Assembly (NCBI GenBank): GCA_030142905.1
Contig: JASJOG010000026.1
Span: 2,489,501 to 2,553,500 of the forward strand
DNA length: 64,000 nucleotides
Reading direction: 5' to 3'
From: Heliopora coerulea
Lineage: Eukaryota; Cnidaria; Anthozoa; Scleralcyonacea; Helioporidae
Every line of letters begins with the position of its first letter. The stretch's first letter is position 1. The notes beneath the pieces were generated by a model. It worked only from the letters and a program-made list of their open reading frames with translations. It ran no database searches and was not told the origin of the DNA. A program made the translations under genes and the position numbers. Below are positions 47,555 through 58,231 of this stretch, piece after piece.

Positions 47555-47952
47555 TGTTTAATAAGATTCCTTACAGACGGCTCCGTTTGCTGCCAACAAG
47601 TTTGTTGGGTTTTACGAACATGTCGTATTTCAGAGTTTCCACGTAGAAAATATAGGAACAGTATTCCATTTTCGTACCATCCTTATTAAGATCAACTTCA
47701 GTAATTCAATGGTAGACTAGTACCAGATGAATTGCTTCATCAAGTAACGAACAGGCCGCAGCCAGTCTGTGTTTTCCGGGTGGCCAGAAATTCATTCCTA
47801 TCCTGTTAATTAATGGACCATCGTTGGAACTAATGATTAACTGGAATTGACTTTTAGCTTCCCTTTTCTTAGGGACAATAGTATTTGGCCTGGGTTAACA
47901 TAATAGGTTGAGTCAGCTAATTCACATTAGGCCCAAAAATCCTCCCTTCTCA

Positions 47953-48168
47953 CAAAAATTCAGGTAGTAAAAATGTTAAAGATATTAAAACTGAACGTTT
48001 TCAATCTCTATGATGATCACCAGAGTATAAGAAAATTAAAACTGGACGTTTTTGATCTCCAAGATCACCATCCGAGTTTAAAAGTCAACAAGTTTAAACT
48101 CTGATGAAGATCTTAGAGGTCGAGAACGTTCAGTTTTACATTTTTACTACCTGAATTTTTACATTTTC
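47953..48168. repeat. fold-back element with hammerhead-like core
   Basis: Outer arms AAAAATTCAGGTAGTAAAAATG and its inverted match CATTTTTACTACCTGAATTTTT pair. Near the right arm the plus strand reads CTGATGAAGATCTTAGAGGTCGAGAACGTTCAG: an intact CTGATGA, a GATCT/AGGTC helix, and GAGAAC where GAAA is expected. This is a decayed hammerhead. Confidence 0.65.
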
Positions 48169-48281
48169 ATTCAACGAATGTGTCTATTCATCCTAGCCAT
48201 GTACCCCAGAGGTATGGGAAGAAGAGGGAGAGTATTTTGACCTGATAAATTCCATCTAATCTAATTTTGGGCCTCGCATGT

Positions 48282-48478
48282 CTAAAGGGCTGTTTACACG
48301 TGCGATTTTGCGCCCTCCGATTGACATCTTGGAGTATGTGTTTAACGGACAAGAGTGGCAAGGACAAACTAAAGCGAATCGTAAGCGGATATATTGCTTC
48401 ATAGACTGTCGTGAGTTTATTACATACACCAGGATGATAATTACAGTGTGCAAAATCTCTCATGTAAACTGCCTTTAA
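48282..48478. mobile_element. piggyBac-type MITE, copy 1
   Basis: Ends CTAAAGGGCTGTTTACACG and, inverted, TTAAAGGCAGTTTACATG. It shares termini and interior (CACCAGGATGATAATTACA versus TGTCATCCTGGTGTATG, inverted) with the element at 51487. The long frames on both strands over it are not genes. Confidence 0.7.
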
Positions 48479-48656
48479 TACAACAGAGAGTTGGAGACAA
48501 CATTTGGTAGCCCTATGAATGTAATGTTTGACTTGATTGGCCAACGTTTTCCCACCGAAAAATGAGGGGTTTGTACACCGCGAGCTATTTATAGTTTTAA
48601 TCTGGCGTTTTGGTTGATTTGTACAAAATTATAAGATAATTAGTTTTCACTACTAG

Positions 48657-48747
48657 GGCAACCAAACAACATGCAAGACAAGTTAATAACTTGGACCTTG
48701 AGGTGGAACAACAAATGGAAAAACTGGAGGTGAAAGTCCGCCAAGAG
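48657..48747 (+). CDS. exon 4: coiled-coil segment
   Basis: Acceptor CACTACTAG|G, donor CAAGAG|GTAAAT; enters in phase 2 and leaves in phase 0. It encodes 31 residues (ATKQHARQVNNLDLEVEQQM and EKLEVKVRQE). The LDLEVEQQMEK stretch resembles the LYEEMEQQI-type helix in CRACR2A. Charged, with no helix breaker, it continues the coil from exon 3. Confidence 0.78.
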
Positions 48748-49291
48748 GTAAATGCAACTACGTTCCAGAAACTGAGCCCTGATTATGCATGGAGTATATG
48801 CACTCAGTCCTCCGAGGCTCGAATAACAAAGGGCATGGCGGCCATGTTGGTGTACATAACAACAGAAAACTTCACTGTTAACCAATTGTGAAGTTTAATT
48901 GTGAACTTTTCGTTTCATAATATAACAACAGAATATGATCAAAATTCTTTTGCTAACAAACACCAACATGGTGGCTATGACGACGAGTGCACACGCTCAA
49001 TATCTTTGGTTACGTAATTCTGCACGTCTGCATGAACCTACCATACAGTTCAAAACTACGAGAAATGCACACCTAGGATTTGACAAAGCTGTTCCCCACG
49101 CGTCGAGAATGGATCCGTTATTGATCCAGATATGATCTTGTGAAATGGAGTCGCTCATGTAGTTTATTAAAAAATTTCAACTGAATCCGAGAATTCGGAG
49201 CAGGCTTCAGAACTGGTTTTATTTTGTATTTCCTCAAACTGTTGGCTGGTTATGTGTTTTTCATTTCAAGGCTTTATCTTTATTTTCTCAG

Positions 49292-49773
49292 GAAAAATCG
49301 CGTTCTGAGAAAAAGCTAGCTGACTTACAATGGCAACTGGAGAATAAAGACAGAGAAGTATTAACAATGGGTAAAACAATCGAAACATTACAAAGCGCGT
49401 TGAATAAGGAAACAACTAAGGCTTCTTTGAAAGAGGAAATGGAGATGCTTTCTCAGGAAAATCGATTTTTAAAAAGCCAAGTAACCGACTCCCAGACTTC
49501 CTTAGCGCTACTTCGCAGTGAACTCGCTCAACTTCGCAGTGAGTTCGTGGAGCAGTCGGAGCAGTTACAAAAGGAGCAAAGAATTGCCAGCGATTGTTTG
49601 CATGAGCAAGAAAATCTGTCAAGACAATTGCAGTTGCTACACGAAGCAAATAAGAAACTTCATGACATAAACGATGAACTGCAAGGTGCACTGGAAACTA
49701 AAACAAGTACAAACTCGCCTCAAAGACAAACGTCGGATGTATTAGAACTCCCAAACGCCTTCTCAGAACCTCG
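49292..49773 (+). CDS. exon 5: main coiled coil
   Basis: Acceptor TATTTTCTCAG|GAA, donor CCTCG|GTATGT; phase 0 in, phase 2 out, 160 codons plus two bases. Nearly the whole exon is heptad-patterned (LADLQWQLENKDREV; LKEEMEMLSQENRFLKSQV; LRSELAQLRSEFVEQSEQL; QENLSRQLQLLHEANKKLH). It ends with a conserved-looking NKKLHDINDELQGALE module before a Ser/Pro-rich stretch. In CRACR2A/RASEF proteins the coil mediates oligomers and effector binding; that role is inferred here. The NKxL...NDEL..AL module recurs in exons 8-9. Confidence 0.85.
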
Positions 49774-50206
49774 GTATGTCAGCTGAGTAAAAAAAAAATC
49801 AACTGAAATAGCTTAATTTAATTCTTATCACAGAGGGGAAAAAAAAACAAAAAGAAAAACACTTGGGTATCCGTTTCCTGACCCTACCTAGCGTGTGGCT
49901 ACCGAAATTGCAGACCCTAATCTTTTTATTTAATTTTGCAAGGAGCTTGGGCCCAACTTGCAGCATGATTTGATCGTGGGATAACAGTTACGGCGACCAA
50001 TCCTGGAAGCGTGCCGAAAACAAGCTTGAATAAATACACATGGACACTAAAAAAAAAGTGAAAGTTAAAAAGAAACTCGACCTACCCTGCCTTAGTTTTT
50101 GCAACAAGAAATAGGAAACTCAGTTTGTTTGTTTTTTGTTGGCTTTATTACTCCGCTATTATGGTAAGGAATTTCAGCAGATCTTATTGTTTTTGTATCT
50201 ATGTAG
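49774..50206. other. intron 5
   Basis: Nothing beyond A-rich runs near 49790 and 50048. Confidence 0.7.
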
Positions 50207-50366
50207 ACTTGACCTGTCGGTGAATACGTCCTCGCCCAAGTGCGGTCGCTGTCGCTCAGCAACGCCTTCAGGATCCAGGACACCTCTGCAAAGCCTCGAT
50301 GGTGATTGCTGTGAGAACAACCTTAACGAAGACTCGTTATTCTCGGAAATTTATCGCGCAAATACT
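50207..50366 (+). CDS. exon 6: Ser/Cys-rich linker
   Basis: Acceptor TATCTATGTAG|A, donor AATACT|GTAAGT; phase 2 in, phase 0 out. 53 residues plus the split codon: LDLSVNTSSPKCGRCRS, TPSGSRTPLQSLDGDCCENN, then an acidic end (LNEDSLFSEIYRANT). It holds CxxC-like pairs (KCGRC, DCC) of no recognised domain and SP/TP sites that could be phosphorylated. Low complexity suggests a disordered linker. Confidence 0.75.
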
Positions 50367-51049
50367 GTAAGTATTGACACTAGAAAAAACTGATGTGTAA
50401 ATGTCAAACCTTCCATAAATATGCACCTGAATTGTTCTCTCTGCCGCATGGTGAATGAGTTCATATTTGGTCGGTAAAAATTCAGCACCATGCAGTAGTA
50501 TAGTCAGAGGGGAAAATGCAGGCAATTGCTAACCCAGTGATGAAAAATCATCGATCCAAACGAAATATCGCGATTATTTTTTTCAAGAAAATTGTCGTAT
50601 TTGTAGGAGTTACTGTTTGTGGTCTTGTTTGCATTATTATCGAGTGCATTCAGGGACGCTAAGGAAACAAATTTTCCAAGAAGAATATTTTTATTTTGTA
50701 ATTTCCTCCCTTTTAAGAAATCTCTGTTCTTAGGTTGTTCCATAAAAATTTGAAAGCAAACATGTGAGTGAGAATAATGCACTTTCTGGAAAATAACTCA
50801 AGTGCAACGTAGAAGGTTTGCTCAGCCTGTTTTTGCGGTGTTGAATAAGTACTGTTACACCTCTTCGTTACAAGTTGATATATAGAGTCAGAGATATAAA
50901 AGTACAAAAAGCAAGCAGAGAGATCAACACTGTACCTAAGGAGCTTGTATTAAATACTAAGTTACGAACACTATGATATTACACAAAAGAAGGAAATATA
51001 TCGAACAAAATCACACTATTGGCTTTCACCAATTCGATTCACGTTGGTA
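50367..51049. other. intron 6, first part
   Basis: No repeat or gene recognised. Confidence 0.5.
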
Positions 51050-51263
51050 ATGGTAGATCGTCCAGGTTAATGTAGTCTAGAGAAAAACTGTTGGTGGCTG
51101 ACGTTTCAACGACCTCAGCGGTGGTCATCTTCAGAGTCGAATAATAGCCCTCTGAAAACGTTGAGTTCGAAAACTTTGACTATGACGATGACTGCCTCTG
51201 AGGCAGTCAAAACGTCAATCGCCAACAGTCTTTCTCAAGACTACACTAACCTGGACGATCTAC
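51050..51263. repeat. fold-back element with inverted hammerhead-like pair
   Basis: Outer arms (GTCCAGGTTAATGTAGTCT at the left, AGACTACACTAACCTGGAC at the right) pair. The left inner end has on the minus strand CTGAAGA (51128-51134), a GACC...GGTC helix, TTGAAAC (51101-51107) and GTC. The right inner end has the plus-strand counterpart with GATGACTGCCTCTGAGGCAGTC and AAAAC in place of GAAAC. Same family as 35838-35982. Confidence 0.75.
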
Positions 51264-51486
51264 CATCACCAACATGTATCGATTCTCCTGGGCTCAAACC
51301 ATTTACTTTACCAATTCGATTAACAGAAATCAAGATGAAAAGTTTCAATTATTACAAACTTATTATATGTTCAGTTGCCGAGAGTACCGTTCTGGGAAAC
51401 AAATAGTTGAGCAATTCAAAAATTCATGGCAATATTATGATAAGACTGGAGACGAAAACACGTGCAACTGAAGTATGAAGTCTTAA

Positions 51487-51674
51487 GGTCCGTTTACAAG
51501 TGCGAGTTTGCACGTTGCGATTGTCATCCTGGTGTATGTAATAAACTCATGACAGTCTCTAGAGCAAGATATCCGCTTGTGATTCGCTGTAATTTGTCCC
51601 CGACGCTCTCGTCAGATAAACTCATACTCCAAGATATCAATCGCAAGGCACAAAATCTCACGTGTAAACAGCCC
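51487..51674. mobile_element. piggyBac-type MITE with TTAA duplication, copy 2
   Basis: Flanked by TTAA on both sides (51483-51486 and 51675-51678), the target duplication of piggyBac transposons. Termini GGTCCGTTTACA and, inverted, GGGCTGTTTACA. The interior is homologous to 48282-48478 in reverse orientation. Confidence 0.8.
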
Positions 51675-51775
51675 TTAATGAAATATACAGACGGTCGAAT
51701 GTTTATTTTGATTTTTGCAAGTCGAACAGAGACTTCGACACGGGATGCCGTAGTCATTCAATTTGACAACGGAAG

Positions 51776-52207
51776 CTTTCCACCTTTTGCTATTCATTAC
51801 CAGAAAATATACTGTCATTAACGCCAACCTCAAACTCATTAACACAAAGATATATTGATTTTATTCAATCGACATTCACATGCGTAGATACTCAATCCTT
51901 TGAATCGAAGGGCATTCTGTAGGGCCAACAGACGACCATTAACATCATTCTACTATACATTAGGGAGAACAAAATTTCAATTACGCATGAGAAATATCTT
52001 GCATAACCAAAATTTTATTAACCCTAATGTATAGTAGAATGGTGTTAATGGTTGTCTGTTGGCGCTATAGAATGCCCTTCGATGCAAATGATTGCGTATC
52101 TACACTAGCGAAAGTCGATTGAATAAAATGAATGTATTTTCGCGTCAATGAGTTTGAGGTTGGCGTTAGTGATAGTATGTTTTCTGGTAACGAATACCAA
52201 AAGGTGT
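51776..52207. mobile_element. 430-bp palindromic MITE, copy 1
   Basis: The left half (from CCACCTTTTGCTATTCATTACC) pairs with the right half (ending GGTAACGAATACCAAAAGGTGT) along about 200 bases, with a short unpaired centre near 51985-52005. A second copy is at 60152-60562. No coding capacity; it lies in intron 6. Confidence 0.85.
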
Positions 52208-52592
52208 AATATAGATGACAAAAATGCTCAAAATATCTCACTTGGATTCACCAAAGTTAATTATAATGACCAAAATCTGGTCCTTCTGAATTGCAAACAA
52301 CAGAACAATGAAATGGTTATGAGGAAAACAGGGAATCAAAGCAATGTCCGGCCAAAAAAAAAATTGACTTTCAGTACCCTTACAATCACCATTCATGATT
52401 ACGAAAGCGTTTATCTTTAAGCGCAAATATTAAAACTTCAAAACTTTGTCACAAGATTGCTCTTTACTCAAAGAACTGATGGCATTAAGGATTGAAGTTA
52501 TGTCACTGTTTTTTAAATAGTAAAATATCGTGCACAAGTTAATACCCTACATAACTAAATATCAACTGGAATTTTCTTATTCCTTGACACAG

Positions 52593-53450
52593 ATACAAGA
52601 AACTGACCGACCGGCAGTTAACGATACTCATACACCACAGCACCACGTGACCATTGACAAACAGAACTCACGACATTCGACTTCAACAAAAAATCCTCAT
52701 AAAAAATTCGCATCGCGAATTCCAATATTTTTGGGTAACAAAACAAGAACTGGTCTCACTAAAGATAAAAGGAGTCGACAGACGACAAACTCTAAGACTA
52801 AAAATACAGTTTTAGCCAAGATAATGACAAGTCTTGTATCTCGAACTAGCAAAACTCCTGATACTGTGGTAGAGATTCAGCAATCTCCTTGCGATTCTTC
52901 TGTACGTCCACAGTTGCTTCACAACAGTCCAGATGAGAGTAATAATGAATGTTTATACGTCAACTCTACTCCGACAGAGCTGATTGAAAAACCTCGAATG
53001 GACCTGCACGATCTTGATTTGAAATCCGATTGTGAGCTTTCTGTGCTGAATGGAGAGACGAATGATGGTCCATTTGTTTCAGACAAACGTGTCGACATAA
53101 ATGAATCGATCGAGCCATTGCTTTCTTCACCACTAAACGAAGAGTGGTCTGAAAATGTTGATACACTTAACAAAAGTATGAATGAAAACGTCAAAAATAC
53201 TGAAACGTTTTTGCAAAATCCTGAAGATATTGAAAAATTCTGGGATTACTGTGGACCAAGTAGAAGTGGACCTTCTGGACTATCACCGAATAAAAAAACA
53301 GATAGAGTTACAGGGAAAATTAATTCAATAGACTGTACTTACGAAGAATTTGAAGAACTACTTACGACAGAAAAACCCTCACGATATCTCCATTCCTCGC
53401 CTTCTTCTTCGTTCGATTTGACAAGTGTGTCAAGCCTTATCTTGCAAGAG
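52593..53450 (+). CDS. exon 7: long low-complexity insert
   Basis: Acceptor TTCCTTGACACAG|ATA, donor CAAGAG|GTAAAA; phase 0 both sides, 286 codons. It starts polar (IQETDRPAVNDTHTPQHHVT) and passes through a basic patch around residues 40-75 (KKFASRIPIF, KTRTGLTKDKRSR). It then becomes acidic and Ser-rich (LHDLDLKSDCELSVLNGETN; IEPLLSSPLNEEWSENVD; FWDYCGPSRSGPSG). No domain was recognised and it looks disordered. Being symmetric (0-0) and by far the largest exon, it could be skipped without breaking the frame, which would bring exon 6 next to exon 8. Confidence 0.8.
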
Positions 53451-53689
53451 GTAAAAGCTGCTTAGTTTTAAATATCTGCTATACCCTTTTCAACAAATGC
53501 TCTCTTAGTACTTCATTTTTCGGCTAACATTTAGTTAGACGTATTGCAATTATGTATACAGCAATGTAGTATTCTGCAAAATGTGCATGCTCTATACAGG
53601 TGTCATTACCAAATGGAAACTTTATGGTAATAAAACTCGACAAAAAGAGGCCAAGTTAATCGTCTACAATTACGTCTTCACTGGTTTTC

Positions 53690-54090
53690 AAAATTGGAGA
53701 CTAATTCTCTCTGGATTCGTTGGCAATCCGGAGATTTTTTATTCGGATTCAAAGTAGCCTTTTACACTTAAGTAACAAATCTGGTACAGCAAGTCTTCGG
53801 ACTGCTCACGAATCCGGATAAATAGGAATCCGGAAAAGAATCTGGATAGTCATACTTTGAATCCGGACACCTAAGACTCCGGAAAAATCTTTGTCGTTTT
53901 TGTGTCGAACAGCCGAAGTAGCCAATGGTGAGACAATTTTTTATTACAGGTTGTAATAACAAAGAATGGAAAGAAATTTTTCGGTTGTCCAGCGTTACTT
54001 TCAATCAAATTTGTGATGATTTATGACCATTCTTAGACAAGAAAGCATTGTTTGCTTTAACGCCAGCATGCAAGGAATTCAGATATTTTT
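53690..54090 (+). pseudogene. PIF/Harbinger-like transposon remnant
   Basis: An inverted ATCCGGA / GGATTCAAAGTA-rich segment (53725-53890) is followed by EWKEIFRLSSVTFNQICDDL, a stop (TGA, probably for Trp), then PFLDKKALFALTPA. This resembles the FRMSRETFDYLCEKLRP-type opening of Harbinger/HARBI1 transposase proteins. The DDE core is absent. Moderate call on a short match. Confidence 0.45.
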
Positions 54091-54099
54091 TCCTGTGCC

Positions 54100-55343
54100 A
54101 ACAACCAACGAATCTGAGTACAATTTTGTGTAAATCCGAAAACTTTTGCTGTAGTGCAAACGTAGCCATAATGCTTATTTCCATGGAGAAGCGTCATTAA
54201 AGTGCGTAATGCCACAAGCTTTTAATTCCTTTTTTATTTCCCGACAAAAATTGCATAGAACATTTTTGGAAACTTTGAAGATTTTACTAATTAAAACAGC
54301 TTTGCGCTTCATTTCTTTCATTGGCAATTTGCTATATTTCACCAAGTTTTTAGTGAACTATATCCAATTAGAAAATCTGTTAATCACTAAAGGCGGCGTT
54401 AAATGGTCTTACGATGCATAAAACCTGTTTGGCAATGCATTGTGAGACAGGCTTCATGTATTGGTGCGTCGTACGATAGGGTCATCGAAACTTGAACCGA
54501 GAAGCCTAGGCATTAGACTTCTCACTTATTTTTCAGGCTAAGTGAAGCTCAAGAAATGCTTGAAACATAAATTTTATGGCTGAATCTCATCACTGAAAAA
54601 AATTTTACTTTGGCACTTTTGACACTTCTTGACTTAGTCGATGATTAATACTTTCTCTATTGCCATTAATATGGGTACCACTTTCTTTAGTGATTTCACT
54701 GACATTAACGATGTTGTCGAACTATTCGAGTTTCGAACAAACCCCCTTTTTGTCTTCCATGTTTACTGACCATGTGCATTGTTCTTTGATCTGATTGTTC
54801 GATTCCTCAAAGGGTTTCGAAACATTGCGAGACAGGTTTAGTGAGAGGTATTACATAGTGCAATGTTAGTGAAACGAGGTTGAAATCTTTGAGTAAAGTT
54901 AAACCTTTTCAACTTTTGGCAAAACCACTCACGCCATCCAAGCCTATACAGGTTCACGACATTGCAGAGTGTTATATATATGTTCAAATGTGTCGTGAAG
55001 TAAGTCTTGCAATAACGTAGTGAAACGGGTTTCACAAATCATTGCATCGTGTAACAAAGGTTCTAACCTAAATAATCTAATAATCACTTCCGCGAGCGTT
55101 CGTCAATTTTTCCAATTTTCAAACAATTTCACAGTCTCTGCCACAGATTTAACAAGTAACTTTGTGATTACTTTCCTTGAAGGGTTTTTTCAGGAGAAGT
55201 TGAATCGCAATTCAAGAAATTGAATCCATACTTTATACTTTCGAGTTTTCCATTAGTTTACTTTCCCGAATTCACTAACTTAATTCCCTACGTTCAACTT
55301 CGTTATGACGCATTCATTGACTTCGCTCTATGCTGTTTATCAG
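54100..55343. other. intron 7, remainder
   Basis: No further feature recognised. Confidence 0.5.
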
Positions 55344-55438
55344 CCGTGCAAGTCCGATGCCGACGAAGAAGACGAAGCATATGGAACCATGCCGAAGAAG
55401 AAAAAGGATCATGTGGAAAAGCAAATACAAATTCTTGA
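55344..55438 (+). CDS. exon 8: acidic/basic switch into second coil module
   Basis: Acceptor TGCTGTTTATCAG|CCG, donor CTTGA|GTAAGA; phase 0 in, phase 2 out. 31 codons plus two bases: PCKSDADEEDEAYGT, then MPKKKKDHVEKQIQIL. An acidic run flips into a lysine run and then into the coil VEKQIQILE that continues in exon 9. This exon is too short to stand out as an open frame, but its phases and product fit perfectly between exons 7 and 9. Confidence 0.78.
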
Positions 55439-55589
55439 GTAAGATCTCTATTTATTTGTAAATGTCTGCATATACTTGAAAACACTGTAAGAGCCCAACA
55501 AGATACTTAGAATTGGTAACATTTTGGCACGAAAAGTGTTGAATTCTCTTCCAGCTGATTTTTTTAGTAAAAACAGAATAAATGCAGTT

Positions 55590-55865
55590 CCGAGAAAATT
55601 GTGCATAATCATAGTTGGATTAATCGAGCACAATTTTAAAGTGAATTTTCGACTCTAACTAAGTCATCTTCAGACTAAATGAATATAAAACTATTCGTTA
55701 CAGTTGATGATTACAAATAACGTTAATTATGTTAGTTATATGTAATCATCAGTTGTAATAGATAATTGCGTTTTCATTGAGTCTGAAAATGATTTAGTTA
55801 AAGTCGAAAATTTACTACTAAAATTGTGCTTGATTAATCAAACTATGATTATGCACACTTTTCTT
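55590..55865. repeat. fold-back element with inverted hammerhead-like pair
   Basis: 55600 to about 55690 pairs with about 55770-55862. The left arm has on the minus strand CTGAAGA, U, GACT...AGTC, GAAAA. The right arm repeats it on the plus strand with CTGAAAA. Stem III and the cleavage site are too eroded to call a ribozyme. Confidence 0.7.
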
Positions 55866-56492
55866 GAAGTGTTAAATTATTGGTCTAAAAAACGATAACA
55901 TGAAGAGGATAAATCTAAGTGATAATAAAGAAAGAAACTAAGCTCTTGTCCTCTTGACCCCAGATAAGTGGCAAAGATTAGCTCCTTGGCCCATGTTTTC
56001 ATGCTAAGTAGACTGCTACAGTTACGACTCCTGGTTATGTAAGTAACCTAATCTGCATGCGAATACCAAAAGAGGGTAGGATAGCTTTACTATTCTTCGA
56101 ATGATACAAACATTTAGAAATTGAACTTTAAAAAGTCATATAAAAATAAAAGTCCATGAAAATATAACTTCATAAGTTGTTCAGAAACTTGTGGCACTAA
56201 AAGTGATTTCTTGGAAAAAGAGCACATATTGATTAATTCCTTACCCCGATATTGTTAATTTTTTTAAATCCCATTACCCCTTTTCCGGTGGAATGTCATC
56301 CCTTGACAAGTAATATTACCCACAGTAAATCGAAGACAGCTTATTCTCCCGCGAAAGAGTTAAATGAGATACAAGTAAAATCATTTGACTCGAGCCAGAG
56401 TAAAATAATGGAATATTGAGGATACCAGGAAAGAGGTAAGATATCACTTTTATAAATCTCAAACTGATCTCTTTTCCAACTTTTTTCTATAG

Positions 56493-56547
56493 GGACACGA
56501 ATAAAAGGCTTAGTTCAAGCAACGACGAACTACGAGTCGCTCTTAAG
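56493..56547 (+). CDS. exon 9: second coil module
   Basis: Acceptor TTTTTTCTATAG|G, donor CTTAAG|GTTAGT; phase 2 in, phase 0 out. 18 codons plus the split Glu: DTNKRLSSSNDELRVALK. Joined to exon 8 it gives VEKQIQILEDTNKRL and SSSNDELRVALK, which aligns with LSRQLQLLHEANKKL and HDINDELQGALE of exon 5. A coil of this form just before the linker is also seen in CRACR2A/RASEF proteins. Confidence 0.78.
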
Positions 56548-57084
56548 GTTAGTTTATCATTCAGTGTGGTACCCACTATTGTTACAGTGAGGGGTATTTT
56601 TTCCCCTTTAGAATGTATTTTATTCAGGTCAGACTCACGTAGCGTAAATATCAAGAAAATTAAACACACGGCGTTAAGATTTTGCTTTGAAATGTATCCT
56701 ACCAAAAAATTGTAACTTATATGATAAGTTGAGAACTCGAGTAACTGCATGGGTAGCATGAAATCAGTTTGATAGAACTGACATAAGAATTAAATCATTC
56801 GTTTAACAACAACAACAACAATTTTATTAGCTCCACTAAGTGAACAAAAAGCAAAATGACAAGAGGACAAAAAAGTTACATCACATGAGTGCAGGTCACC
56901 TGAAATAAGTATAAATGGGCTAGCCGTTCGAACGTTTGAAATTCGTTTAAAGAAACATAAAATAATACTGGAACGTAACAATTCAAACGCAGCTGCTAGT
57001 TTGAAAATATTGTGGCACAAAAAGCAAGAAGAGATTTCATCATACCGGATGCACTTTAAATTTAGCTTTCAACTTTGACTCTTG

Positions 57085-57215
57085 ACCCTTGGCTCTTGTT
57101 GTTTGGTATTTGGCTGTTGGCTTTTGGCTTTTGGATTTTGGCTTTTGGATTTTGGCTTTTGGCTTTCGAATTTTTAAAGTTTTAGACTTTACTTTTAAAT
57201 TTTGACTTTTCTCTT
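57085..57215. repeat. TTTGGCTTTTGGATTTTGG minisatellite
   Basis: Tandem GCTTTTGG/ATTTTGG units in intron 9 that decay into TTTAACTTTTGA-like units. Confidence 0.9.
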
Positions 57216-57348
57216 TTAACTTTAGCTTTATCTTTCGACTTGCTTTATTTTGATTTACATTTTACATTTACTTACATTCAACAGTAAATTATGGAAAAAA
57301 ACTGATAAATTTGTGGTTCTTAAAACACACTCATATGTTTCTTTGTAG

Positions 57349-57378
57349 TTGTTGGCAAGGAGTGGAAGTTTTCGAAAG
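57349..57378 (+). CDS. exon 10: 30-base microexon
   Basis: Acceptor TTTCTTTGTAG|TTG, donor CGAAAG|GTATGT; phase 0 both sides, ten codons (LLARSGSFRK). The splice sites are strong and the product continues the exon 9 coil end into a basic, Ser-containing stretch (RSGSFRK, a plausible kinase site). Symmetric phase would allow skipping. Confidence 0.7.
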
Positions 57379-58136
57379 GTATGTAAAGTTACAATATACT
57401 GTATCAAGAGTATTGTTAATCACACATACTCAAGTGCAATTCAAAGTTAATTGAAATTTTGAAAGTTTTAAAGCGTTTCCAATTTCCACCTGATTTTCAA
57501 TTTAAAATTAGAAAAATACTAATTTCCAGTTAACTTCAACGTTATCAACCAGTCATAAGCTATCAAATTTTGTAACTGCATTATTATAATGAGAAATTGA
57601 ATGATTTCAGGAGCAATCCTGGGTTAATTAAAAATAACTGGTTTTCAATGTTTCTGACCATTTTATCAAATAAAGATACAGTTCTCTACTACTTATACTC
57701 TGAGAGGACGGCACAGAAAGGGCTTTATACGAAGTGGTTTGTGCTCCGAAAATTTTAGGCTTGTACAAAGACAGTGCGCGCATGAAAAAACTCATTGGAA
57801 AGAATTTGTTGCGTACTCCAGAATTTACCAGAAAACTTAAAGTCCGCATAATAATATGTTATGCCTATCTACCTTGCAAGAAACGCATATTAAATTTTTC
57901 CAATTGGGTGTAATGTATCCTAATAATAACCAGAAAATAAAGATTTACATGAAAACGTCTGAACCAGACAAAAGAATGAAACGGCGGTCTCATTGGATGA
58001 GTTTAAAAGCGATCATTATGTCCTGCAAAGGCAACCTCAATTATATAAATCTTTTGTTCATTGGGATGGTATTATTACCTAACGGATTTCAGTTAATAAA
58101 CTGTATTTAGTATAATATTAATTTTCTATTTTTCAG

Positions 58137-58231
58137 CCCAAGAAGTCGTCAGGAAAACCTCGCCCATCCAGCTTTCATAGTGACTATGGCTCCCTTTCGA
58201 GCAGAAGTAGTAGAAGTTTTTCTCCAAAACA
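58137..58231 (+). CDS. exon 11: basic Ser-rich linker
   Basis: Acceptor TTCTATTTTTCAG|CCC, donor AAACA|GTGAGT; phase 0 in, phase 2 out. 31 codons plus two bases: PKKSSGKPRPSSFHSDYGSL and SSRSSRSFSPK. Highly basic and Ser-rich with no domain; likely disordered and phosphorylated, like the region before the GTPase in RASEF-type proteins. Confidence 0.76.

Noticed and set aside
48188..48544. 118-codon minus-strand frame
   Set aside because: It lies over the piggyBac-type MITE at 48282-48478 and its similarity to the 51.5 kb frame is that of the MITE, not of a protein family.
51462..51821. 119-codon plus-strand frame
   Set aside because: It covers the TTAA-flanked MITE and part of the palindromic element; no domain.
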